In this document: one piece after another, positions 34,807 through 42,550 of the stretch
Numbering within the stretch: the first letter of the stretch is position 1
Layout of the letters: each line of letters begins with the position of its first letter
Assembly (NCBI GenBank): GCA_000317655.1
Contig: CP003940.1
Location: forward strand, 3,081,001-3,145,000
Length of the DNA: 64,000 nt
Direction: 5' to 3'
Origin: Cyanobacterium stanieri PCC 7202
Lineage (GTDB): Bacteria > Cyanobacteriota > Cyanobacteriia > Cyanobacteriales > Cyanobacteriaceae
The notes under the pieces: model-generated
The model's database searches: none
Seen by the model: the letters and a program-made list of their open reading frames with translations, nothing else
What the model was told of the DNA's origin: nothing
Program-made: the position numbers and the translations under genes

Positions 34807-35655
34807 ATGTCTCATCTTGAAGAAAATCAGTCTAACAGTTGGAGGAGTGGTAATTTTTTAGTTATTATTATCTGTGGTGCGATCGCCCTTATGGGATTTG
34901 GATACGTCTTGATTCAATTACCAGAAATAACACCAGAACAAATCGAAATCTACCAAACAGGAACTTGCATAGAAGGGGGTTGGAGATATGGATTAATAGT
35001 AACCCATGTACTGACCTTTATTTTAATCCCCGTAGCCATGAGGATATTTTACGAAGCATTAAATAACCTAAAATTGCCCACCAAAACAATTTTTGCATCG
35101 CAACTCGGACTAGCTCTTATAATGGTTTCTATCGCCTCAGAAATAGGTTGGCATGTCACCCAGTGTTGGTATTATCAAAACGATTTTACCATGTTAAACT
35201 TCATGTTTTATTTCTTTTTAATATCAGCTTTTGCTCTGTGGGCAGACGGGTTAAATAAAGAAACTAACTCATCAACTCATATCATTAATATAATTTTTTC
35301 CCTCAGCTTATTAACTGTATCTATTCTTTATCCCATTGGCTATAAATTAGATAATCCTAACTTAAAAATACCAATTTATATCGCATTAACTCTCGTTTTT
35401 GCAGTGCTTACTTACCGAGGATATAAACTATTAGAAGACTGGAAAATTGTTTTAGTCCCCACTTTTTCCGTGGGAGTAAACCTCACCTTTGTATTTCTTT
35501 TAGATCAATTTGGTGGAGATCCTTTTCATCCAGAAATTTTTTATAATGCCCTATTTCATATTCTCCATGATCTCACTGGAACTCAAGCAGGAATAGCCAT
35601 TTTTACTTGGTTAGTATACCAAAAAGGTATTGCTGAATATCAAAAAAATAACTAA
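34807..35655 (+). CDS. Polytopic membrane protein of unknown function
   Basis: This 282-residue protein has about eight hydrophobic segments (near 16-38, 60-80, 95-115, 127-147, 157-177, 187-205, 215-233 and 250-272). Conserved-looking polar residues lie in or next to them: a Ser and His in SIASEIGWH, and a His/Asp cluster in HPEIFYNALFHILHD. Ser, Asp and paired His in membrane helices recall the CREST hydrolase superfamily (ceramidase/PAQR-like), but this is only a resemblance. It is 26 bp upstream of the next gene, with which it surely forms an operon. Confidence 0.6.
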   Translation: MSHLEENQSNSWRSGNFLVIIICGAIALMGFGYVLIQLPEITPEQIEIYQTGTCIEGGWRYGLIVTHVLTFILIPVAMRIFYEALNNLKLPTKTIFASQLGLALIMVSIASEIGWHVTQCWYYQNDFTMLNFMFYFFLISAFALWADGLNKETNSSTHIINIIFSLSLLTVSILYPIGYKLDNPNLKIPIYIALTLVFAVLTYRGYKLLEDWKIVLVPTFSVGVNLTFVFLLDQFGGDPFHPEIFYNALFHILHDLTGTQAGIAIFTWLVYQKGIAEYQKNN

Positions 35656-35681
35656 TAAATAAACATAAAAGACATAAAAAA

Positions 35682-37667
35682 ATGATTTTATATCCTTTAG
35701 GACATTTAATTTTAGGAATTTTAGAACTTCTTTTATTAGTTTTTGCCTATCCCTTTTTTAGAATCTCCAAAAATTGGGCAATGATTATTTTACCCATAGT
35801 TTTATTAAGTACCATTTATGATAATTTTATTCTTTGGAGCGGTCAATTTATTGGAGTAGGACAACTATTAGAAAACCTTTCTCAAATCAGATTTTTATTA
35901 CATTATTTAATTGTACCTTTATTTATTGTAGTTGCCATAGAATTAGCTCACTTTTCAGGGGCAAAATGGGCAAATAATTTTATTAGAATATCGTCTTGGT
36001 TATTAGCTTTTTTATTAGCAGGATATGACACTTTTAACAATTTCATTGGATTACAATTAACCCCCGATATTTTTGCCAATGTTGTACGTTATGTTCCTGT
36101 CAATGCTCCAATACCAGTAATAACTATCGTTATCAATATCTTTGTTTTGTTGGTGGGCATAGGTGTCTGGATAAGAACAAAAAATTGGCAGTGGTTATTT
36201 ATTGGATCATTGGTTAGTTTAGTGGGTAATGGCATCCCATCGGCTGAAGTGGGAACTCTTCCCGGTAGTGCATCAGAGTTTTTCTTGGCTTTAGCTTTAT
36301 TATTAACTCAATATCATTTTGAGGATAATATCGATGATTCTGCCCCCGTTACTTCCACTTGTCCAGAGGATTGGATATGTCATGAATATGAAGGTTATCA
36401 ATTATTTGAAAAACAAGAACCAGAATATGTAATTTACCAGACGGGTAGTCATCAGCAAGGAAATTTTGTCAGAGTTTATGCACCCAATAAACCCTATCGG
36501 GAAAATAATAAATTAAAAGTTATTACTTATTTACATGGTTTTGCCCTTTGTTTACCAAAATTTTATGAAGAACATTTAGAAGAGTTAGTGAAACAGGGTT
36601 ATTATGTCTTTTTTCCTGATTATCAAAAAAGTGATTATCCCAATTTCGTGGAGGATGAACATACTTATTTAGATCACACCAGTAGCCGTGTAAATACTAA
36701 ATATTGGCTATTTAATCTTGGTCTTTTATTGATTAATGTAATTTTTAAAAGAAAAATCAGGCAACAAAAATTACAAAAGTTTAGCGAACAAGGTGTATGG
36801 AAAAGTGTCAAGTTAATTCTTGGTTCGTTGTTATTTGTATTGGGAGTTAATTTAATTTATTTTTTTGATCGCCAGTACGCCAAAAATTTAATTAGTATGA
36901 TTACAACGGTGATTGAGAGTTTAACGGATACACCGATAAAATGGCTGGATTTTGCTGTTAATTCTACCGTCCAAGGGTGGGAAAAATTACTGCAACATAC
37001 GCAAAAATACCCTAATCAAAATTGTAATTTATCAGAGGAAGAAATAGACTTTTATGTTTTTGGTCATTCTCTGGGAGGACTTTTAGCTTTGAGTTGGTGT
37101 TATTATTTGGCAGAAAATCCCAGCCCAACATTAGAGTTATTTAAACCAAAACAAGTTATTACCAGTGATCCCGCTCCTAGTACGGCTTTGGGAATACCTG
37201 CGATCGCCCTATGGATTTTGAATATATTTCGTTTTCCTTTTGCGACTCAATCCCTAACTATTGAAAATACGGGGAAAAAATTAGATGTTCCTGTGGGTAT
37301 TTTACACGGTAACGACGATCGCATCGTCAAACCCACAGAGTGGATAAAACCTCCTTTAAGTAACAATCAGGGGGCATTTTTTACCATTGCTTCGGAGCAT
37401 AAGAAAATTTATTTTTCCCTTTCCAACCAGTCTCAAAATTTAGTGGCTGATCATAATCAATCTGTTACTGATACCACTTATTATGGTGATGGTTTCATGG
37501 CGAATTTTGGCGGTGCCAAAGAAAAACCCAACGCCTACAATTTCCAATATATCTGGTCTGCGCTAAATGCGATCGTTAAAAATGAGGTTCAAGCTGATAA
37601 ATTAAGTAATCATCAAGGATTTAACCTAGAAGATTTTGAGGTAGTAGATGAACCTACAAAAATTTGA
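35682..37667 (+). CDS. Membrane protein fused to alpha/beta hydrolase
   Basis: This 661-residue protein has about seven N-terminal transmembrane segments (1-220) and then a soluble alpha/beta hydrolase domain (about 240-660). The hydrolase has oxyanion-side LHGFALC, nucleophile motif GHSLGG (Ser near 461), acid-region HGNDDRIV (near 542) and a candidate His in VADHNQS (near 588). A further hydrophobic hairpin (about 345-400) is inserted in the hydrolase. Such a fusion suggests action on a membrane lipid or other hydrophobic substrate; this is inference. It pairs with the polytopic protein upstream. Its last 55 bp overlap the convergent alkB-like gene. Confidence 0.7.
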   Translation: MILYPLGHLILGILELLLLVFAYPFFRISKNWAMIILPIVLLSTIYDNFILWSGQFIGVGQLLENLSQIRFLLHYLIVPLFIVVAIELAHFSGAKWANNFIRISSWLLAFLLAGYDTFNNFIGLQLTPDIFANVVRYVPVNAPIPVITIVINIFVLLVGIGVWIRTKNWQWLFIGSLVSLVGNGIPSAEVGTLPGSASEFFLALALLLTQYHFEDNIDDSAPVTSTCPEDWICHEYEGYQLFEKQEPEYVIYQTGSHQQGNFVRVYAPNKPYRENNKLKVITYLHGFALCLPKFYEEHLEELVKQGYYVFFPDYQKSDYPNFVEDEHTYLDHTSSRVNTKYWLFNLGLLLINVIFKRKIRQQKLQKFSEQGVWKSVKLILGSLLFVLGVNLIYFFDRQYAKNLISMITTVIESLTDTPIKWLDFAVNSTVQGWEKLLQHTQKYPNQNCNLSEEEIDFYVFGHSLGGLLALSWCYYLAENPSPTLELFKPKQVITSDPAPSTALGIPAIALWILNIFRFPFATQSLTIENTGKKLDVPVGILHGNDDRIVKPTEWIKPPLSNNQGAFFTIASEHKKIYFSLSNQSQNLVADHNQSVTDTTYYGDGFMANFGGAKEKPNAYNFQYIWSALNAIVKNEVQADKLSNHQGFNLEDFEVVDEPTKI

Positions 37668-38236
37668 CGAAAAGTAAGGTTAATGCGAGGCTCAACAGGT
37701 TTGCTAGTTTTAGGAATTTGGTGTAACCAATAATGTTGAGTCTCTCCCCCCATCACCAACAAACTACCATTACAGAGGTTGATTTCTGATTTTAGGGGGT
37801 TTTTTTTATCTCTTGTTTTCAACATAAAACGCCTTTCTCCTCCCAAACTCACCGAAGCAATGAGAGGATTTTTCCCCAATTCTGGTTCATTATCACTATG
37901 CCATCCCATACTGTCTTTGCCGTGGCGATAGTAGTTGAGTAAAACACTATTAAATTGAACTTGTAAAAAAGATTCTATTTGATTTTTAATCTCTTCCAAA
38001 CAATTAATCCAACCATGGGGATACATGGTGATATTAGAGTAAGTATAAGTCAAGCCTTCGTCCGCATACCAAGCCGTTAGGCGAGGCTGTAAATGAGTTT
38101 TGCCAAACACCGTAATATAGTCTTGTCGCCACTGGATTTCCCTATTTAATTGATCAAATAAATTATTGCTAATAACAGGGTCAAAAAAGTTGGGGTAATA
38201 GTATATTTCGCTGTGGGGTAACTCAATTTTAGCCAT
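37613..38236 (-). CDS. AlkB-like 2-oxoglutarate/Fe(II) dioxygenase
   Basis: This 207-residue protein belongs to the AlkB family, which removes methyl lesions from DNA or RNA by oxidative demethylation. The iron site is H-x-D in WHSDNEPELG, with the distal His in HYWLHQIPK, and the 2-oxoglutarate-binding Arg in RINLTFRQI. NSVLLNYYRHGKDSMGWH matches AlkB homologues of the human ABH2/3 type. The reading frame overlaps the convergent hydrolase gene by 55 bp, an unusually long antisense overlap. It follows queF by 10 bp, so tig, queF and this gene may form one minus-strand unit. Confidence 0.9.
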   Translation of the reverse strand: MAKIELPHSEIYYYPNFFDPVISNNLFDQLNREIQWRQDYITVFGKTHLQPRLTAWYADEGLTYTYSNITMYPHGWINCLEEIKNQIESFLQVQFNSVLLNYYRHGKDSMGWHSDNEPELGKNPLIASVSLGGERRFMLKTRDKKNPLKSEINLCNGSLLVMGGETQHYWLHQIPKTSKPVEPRINLTFRQIFVGSSTTSKSSRLNP

Positions 38237-38246
38237 CGCTATGTAA

Positions 38247-38642
38247 TTATTGAGGGTTTTTGCGGTGTTCTACTTCAATGACTGTATGCACATTACCTCT
38301 GGGGTAAAAGTCACCCTTAACGGATATATAAAGGGGATCACAGGCTTCTACAAAGTCATCTAAAATTTGATTTATGGATTCTTCATGGGAGATGTAGCGA
38401 TCGCGATAATTATTAATATAAAGTTTGATCGCCTTTAGTTCCACCACTTTTTGATCAGGGGAATAGTTAATATAAATAGTCGCAAAATCAGGATAACCTG
38501 AAAAAGGACATTTACAGGTAAACTCAGGTAAGGTCACACTGATGTTATAAACCCTACCAGGGCGGGGATTGGGGAATGTAATTAAAGAACCCTCTGCGAT
38601 CGCCCTTTCCCCGTACATCATTTCTTTTTTATCTTCAGCCAT
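38247..38642 (-). CDS. queF: NADPH-dependent 7-cyano-7-deazaguanine reductase
   Basis: QueF reduces preQ0 to preQ1 in the synthesis of queuosine for tRNA. The 131-residue protein is the short (type I) form: TCKCPFSGYPDFATIYINY contains the catalytic Cys and the QueF motif ESIN-type helix follows (HEESINQILDDFVEA). I start at ATG 38642; a 10-codon upstream extension is open but hydrophobic and unlikely. No preQ1 riboswitch was seen upstream. It sits between tig and the alkB-like gene on the same strand. Confidence 0.96.
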   Translation of the reverse strand: MAEDKKEMMYGERAIAEGSLITFPNPRPGRVYNISVTLPEFTCKCPFSGYPDFATIYINYSPDQKVVELKAIKLYINNYRDRYISHEESINQILDDFVEACDPLYISVKGDFYPRGNVHTVIEVEHRKNPQ

Positions 38643-38681
38643 ACAATTAACCCAATATAAAAATAATAACAATTAAAAATA

Positions 38682-38715
38682 TACCCCTCCCCCTCATATA
38701 AAAGGGCTTGGGGTA
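38682..38715 (-). terminator. Possible terminator after tig
   Basis: On the minus strand TACCCC (from 38715) pairs with GGGGTA (to 38682), with an inner CCC/GGG pairing, followed by ATATTTTT. The hairpin is imperfect. It would partly separate tig from queF. Confidence 0.45.
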
Positions 38716-38739
38716 AAAAAGAGGAACAGACTCAATAAA

Positions 38740-40119
38740 TTATTCTGCCGTTACCTCAGCAGTTTCTGCCTCAGTTACTTCCTCCTCATCAGTGGTCAAA
38801 GTACCTTCAGGTACTAATTCAACCTCATTTTTCTCCTGTAAGAAAGTCAAAACCTTATCAGACAAAAGATCATTTCTAACAAACTTTTGTAACTTGTTTT
38901 CATCAATCTCACTAGAATTTAAATCCTTAGTCACCTCAGCTATTTTTTCATTAACTTCCTCATCAGTTAAAGTAATAGATTCTTGCTCGGCAATCTTTTC
39001 AATGATGAGATTAGTATGTAAATTTTTACTAGCTTCAGGACGGGCAGTTTCACGCATTCTACCCACCATTTCCCTCGTAAAGAATTGATTAAGATCAACC
39101 CCCATACGCTGAATTTCGTTAGCAGTTTGCATTAAGAGGTTTTGTACTTCCTCTTCCATCATGGTTTCAGGAATTTCGATGGTAGTATGTTTTAAAAGTT
39201 CATCCACCAAAGCCTGTTGAACATTTAATTTAGTATCATTTTCTGCCTTTTCCTGATACTGCTTTTCTAAGGACTCCCTTAATTCGGCAACGGTTTCAAA
39301 CTCGCTAACCTCTTTTACAAACTCATCATCAACTTCGGGTAATTCCTTCTCTTTTAAATCCTTGAGGGTAATAGAGAAAATAACGGGTTGATTAGCCAAA
39401 TCTTTCTGAGGATAATCTTCGGGGAAAGTTAAATCAAGTGTTTTACTATCATCGATATTCATACCCACGATGCCTTCCACAAAACCAGGGATGAACTTAC
39501 CTTCAGCCAATTCCACTTGGAACTCATCAGCTTTAGTACCTTCAATTAATTCTCCTTCTTCCCCTTCATTTTCTGCAGGTTTACGACCTTCAAAATCAAC
39601 GATCGCCATGTCACCCATTTGAGCCGCCCTACCTTCTACGGGAACTAGAGTCGCTAAACGTTGTCTTTGTTCCTCAATTAAATTATCAACGGCACTAGGA
39701 TCGTATTTTATTTCTTCTGCCTGAACTTTTAAACCTTGATATTGACCCAAAGTAACCTCGGGGGGAACATCAACCGCTGCCTTAAATACCACAGCATTAC
39801 CCGGTTGATAGTTGCTTACTAATTCCTCAAATTCAGAACGTAAGGAATAGTTACCCAAAGAGTTGATCGACTCTTGCTCGATAACCAATTTTAAACTATC
39901 CTGAATTAGCTCCTCCAATACCGCCGCTTTAATTCTATCGTGACCTAAACGTTGTAACAAAATAGGACGAGGAACTTTACCTTGACGAAAACCCGGGATA
40001 TTGGTAGTTCTGGCAATTTGTGTAATTACTTTTTCATAAGTTTTTTTGGAGGTTTCTGCTGGAATTTCGATTTCTAAACCGATTTGACTAGCAGGAAGTT
40101 TTTCCTGAGTAATTTTCAT
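38740..40119 (-). CDS. tig: Trigger factor
   Basis: Trigger factor is the ribosome-bound chaperone and peptidyl-prolyl isomerase. The 459-residue protein has the ribosome-binding N-terminal domain with the signature PGFRQGKVPRPIL, then the FKBP-like domain (GDMAIVDFEGRKP and FVEGIVGMNIDDSKTLDLTFP) and the helical C-terminal domain. A very acidic tail (TTDEEEVTEAETAEVTAE) ends the protein. In many cyanobacteria tig lies beside clpP and clpX; here the neighbours are queF and an alkB-like gene, and clpP/clpX are absent from the window. Confidence 0.96.
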   Translation of the reverse strand: MKITQEKLPASQIGLEIEIPAETSKKTYEKVITQIARTTNIPGFRQGKVPRPILLQRLGHDRIKAAVLEELIQDSLKLVIEQESINSLGNYSLRSEFEELVSNYQPGNAVVFKAAVDVPPEVTLGQYQGLKVQAEEIKYDPSAVDNLIEEQRQRLATLVPVEGRAAQMGDMAIVDFEGRKPAENEGEEGELIEGTKADEFQVELAEGKFIPGFVEGIVGMNIDDSKTLDLTFPEDYPQKDLANQPVIFSITLKDLKEKELPEVDDEFVKEVSEFETVAELRESLEKQYQEKAENDTKLNVQQALVDELLKHTTIEIPETMMEEEVQNLLMQTANEIQRMGVDLNQFFTREMVGRMRETARPEASKNLHTNLIIEKIAEQESITLTDEEVNEKIAEVTKDLNSSEIDENKLQKFVRNDLLSDKVLTFLQEKNEVELVPEGTLTTDEEEVTEAETAEVTAE

Positions 40120-40519
40120 AAAAATTAATGTTGTTTTTCTTTATAGATTCGCTCTAACAATAATAAGTATATTCGGTTAATATATGCAACTTGTACCAAA
40201 CCTTTCAAGTCTATCATTTAAGTGCCAAAAGAGGAATCCCGCTAGAGCCGATAGGTTTAGCGGGAGATGAATTTTGACAAACCTTATGTAAATGTACAAG
40301 GTTAACAGTGGAGTCTTCACCACCATCCTTAACAGCTACTATATGATGGCTTTCCATTTAGCAACGGCGATTAAAAAGCAAATACATAACCCCATTAATA
40401 GGTATCAAGAAAGAGTTAGGCTGTATCCGCAAAAACAACTAAGTTTGTTTTAAAATAATTCGATTTCAGCAGATAATAGACTGTCAACACAGTTGAAGTA
40501 TAAAAGAAAGCCTGAAACC
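40120..40519. other. Intergenic region holding decayed retroelement sequence
   Basis: This is 400 bp between tig and the YdcF-like gene. It holds an HNH remnant on the minus strand (described separately) and an inverted repeat GAATCCCGCTA...TAGCGGGAG at about 40232-40266. No intact gene is visible. Confidence 0.6.
40210..40440 (-). pseudogene. HNH-domain remnant, group II intron maturase type
   Basis: On the minus strand a frame reads LIPINGVMYLLFNRRC, then a stop codon (TAA at 40358-40360), then MESHHIVAVKDGGEDS and TVNLVHLHKVCQ. The H-H-I-V-x-V-K-D-G-G ... N-L-V-H-L-H-K-x-C pattern is that of the C-terminal HNH endonuclease of group II intron reverse transcriptases. The zinc CxxC is missing and no reverse transcriptase domain or intron domain V is seen, so this is a decayed 3' fragment. 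A free-standing HNH protein is an alternative source. Confidence 0.65.
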
Positions 40520-41209
40520 TTAATTATTGATTATTCTGCCTCTACTTTCACAACTAAACCCTCTTTGTTGCCAAGAATTAAGGTCAACATCTGCAAGTTT
40601 TATCACTTTGTCACAGGGAGGATTAATAAATTGTCCAGCCCATGCCCATAAGAAACTACGAGCTATATCTAACTGCGTTTTTAAATTGTTTTCATGGTTA
40701 GCTGGAATGCCGTCCACTTCAGGAATACCATTAACATCTACGGCGATTCCTTGGGCTATCAAGTTTATTTGTGCCATAATTCCCGCCCGAGGAAGATGGG
40801 TATCTGAGGTAATCATTTCCACTTTTTTAACTCCCCAACTTTTCAGGATAGGTATGGAAAAAAAGAAGTTACCAAAAGTAGAGTCAGCACAAGTTTCTAG
40901 CCAAGTATTATCTAACCTCGTTCCTTCTCTTTCAAAAATTAACAAAATACAGGGATCATCAGAACCTTTGGAAATGATAATGGGAATCTGAGGATTTGCT
41001 CGGGCAACTTGTGCGACATAAATTTCTCTGGTAATGCTTCCTCCTAATACCAAATAAGCATCTATGGGCTGTTGTGCATTTTGTCGAGCTTGGAAAATGT
41101 TGTTAATTAAATTCAGGGTGATGATAGTTCCTAAGATAAGACAGAGTAAGGTAAGGCGTTTCCACCATTTTTTGATTACATATTTTACTCTGTTCTTTTT
41201 TTTGACCAT
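40520..41209 (-). CDS. YdcF/DUF218 family protein
   Basis: This is a 229-residue membrane-anchored protein. A basic start and one transmembrane helix (about 16-37, RLTLLCLILGTIITLNLINNI) lead to a DUF218 domain with YLVLGGSITREIYVAQVA, IIISKGSDDPCIL and MITSDTHLPRAG, all typical of the YdcF/SanA/ElyC group. Members are linked to envelope integrity; biochemical function is unclear. It ends near the remnant of a mobile element, and upstream lies a 178-bp AT-rich gap before a divergent small gene. Confidence 0.85.
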   Translation of the reverse strand: MVKKKNRVKYVIKKWWKRLTLLCLILGTIITLNLINNIFQARQNAQQPIDAYLVLGGSITREIYVAQVARANPQIPIIISKGSDDPCILLIFEREGTRLDNTWLETCADSTFGNFFFSIPILKSWGVKKVEMITSDTHLPRAGIMAQINLIAQGIAVDVNGIPEVDGIPANHENNLKTQLDIARSFLWAWAGQFINPPCDKVIKLADVDLNSWQQRGFSCESRGRIINN

Positions 41210-41387
41210 TGACTGCTTGAACGACTAAATTCTTATTTTCTATTATGGCTTGGGCAATGTTAACTTTTAATAACATTTCCGTTTTCTGAGAATATGTTTT
41301 GTATCATTGTATACAGAAGTTAATTATATTTTCTGTTGTAGAGGGTTAATTAATTTCCTCAAAATAATATATTGATGGAGTCAAATT

Positions 41388-41621
41388 ATGGTTGTAAAAT
41401 CAGTATCTGTTGCAAAGGCAGAAAGTGTAAAATCTACTGATTGGAGTCCTGTTTGCCATATTACTTATAATCGTGATTCTTGGGTTAAGTTAAACAAACC
41501 TGTGAGTGAATATAGCCAAAGTGAAGCATTGTTATTATGTGAGGAATCGGCTGGGGTTTGGGTTTCTTGGGTTCCTGAGTATGGGGAAGTAATTTTAGAT
41601 AAAAGTGATTTTTATTGTTAA
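41388..41621 (+). CDS. Small conserved-looking hypothetical protein
   Basis: This is a 77-residue soluble protein with no known domain. Aromatic residues and cysteines are frequent (CHITYNRDSWVKL and LLCEESAGVWVSWVPEYGEV). It has no signal peptide or membrane helix. A cyanobacterial family of this kind is likely, because composition and codon use match the neighbours, but I cannot name it. It is convergent with the membrane protein gene at 41697, with a HIP1 hairpin between the two. Confidence 0.6.
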   Translation: MVVKSVSVAKAESVKSTDWSPVCHITYNRDSWVKLNKPVSEYSQSEALLLCEESAGVWVSWVPEYGEVILDKSDFYC

Positions 41622-41631
41622 TAAAAAAAGA

Positions 41632-41662
41632 CGATCGCCCCATATCTACTAATATGCGATCG
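41632..41662. terminator. HIP1-based hairpin between convergent genes
   Basis: CGATCG (41632-41637) pairs with CGATCG (41657-41662), continued by CATAT/ATATG around a 6-nt loop. It lies between convergent genes, so it could act as a bidirectional terminator, but T-runs are weak. Confidence 0.4.
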
Positions 41663-41696
41663 CCCTTAATGTTTTGTGATTGTCTACTTACAAATA

Positions 41697-42395
41697 CTAA
41701 TTATCAAGAACTAAAATAGCTTTTTTGGAGGTTATTTCGGGTTCTTTTTTTCTGTTTTGTAGTAGAGAAAACCGTTCTTTGGGTAAAATCATATCCCAAT
41801 GACCTTCGGCAAATATTAACAGGTTACTCATCATCACTAACCCTGTAAATAAAAATTGCCAACCAAGAAAATAAGGTAATAAAAAAACTGCTCCTCCATG
41901 GATAGCCGTGGCGAGGAAAAAAGCCCGTGAACGCATGGCAAAACCTGTTACGAAATAGCCCAGCGCACTAATCAATAACCAAAAACTACATAAATGTCCC
42001 AGTAACCAACCCCAACTAAAGGCGATCGCCAGATCCGTCATTGCCACACCAAAAATCATTAAACCAACCCAAGTATATAAAAGCCATGACAATCGCTCAA
42101 TTACTGTCCAACCATAGGTTAACACGATCATAATACCACTACCCACCACCGTTAAGATTGACCATGCGATCGCCTGATCCACCCAACTAAAAGGGCAAAA
42201 TTGAGCCACCAAAAAGATCAACCCAGAAATCAAACCCCACAACACCATACTCTGGTCAATACAAGTATAGACACCACATAAGGGAAGCCAAGGATAAGGA
42301 TCAAATCGCCAAGGGCGCATAGCATCAAAATCATCACTCTCCCTAGATAAAGGCTTTCTTTGCAGAATAGGTTGTTTAGGTTTAAAAAAGGACAT
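41697..42395 (-). CDS. Polytopic membrane protein, unknown function
   Basis: This 232-residue integral membrane protein has six hydrophobic segments between about 45 and 205, after a basic, proline-rich cytoplasmic start (FKPKQPILQRKPLSRESDDFD). Motifs such as RPWRFDPYPWLPLCGVYTCIDQS and FWLLISALGYFVTGFAMRS appear distinctive for a cyanobacterial family, but I do not know its role. No catalytic residues are evident. It is divergent from glgP with a 155-bp gap. Confidence 0.75.
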   Translation of the reverse strand: MSFFKPKQPILQRKPLSRESDDFDAMRPWRFDPYPWLPLCGVYTCIDQSMVLWGLISGLIFLVAQFCPFSWVDQAIAWSILTVVGSGIMIVLTYGWTVIERLSWLLYTWVGLMIFGVAMTDLAIAFSWGWLLGHLCSFWLLISALGYFVTGFAMRSRAFFLATAIHGGAVFLLPYFLGWQFLFTGLVMMSNLLIFAEGHWDMILPKERFSLLQNRKKEPEITSKKAILVLDN

Positions 42396-42550
42396 TACGA
42401 AAGAAAATAAACAGTTTTATTAATAAAGTTCATAAAAGTTAATACTATTTTAACCCTTTGAGCAGAAACCATTACAGGGTTTTCCACAAAAATAGCAAGA
42501 TTATCAAAAAATCGTATAACCTTAACAGTATAGAAGTATAGAAAATCAGT

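Noticed and set aside
38642..38740. preQ1 riboswitch upstream of queF
   Set aside because: I looked for a compact preQ1 aptamer and saw only a GC hairpin with a T-run, better explained as a tig terminator.
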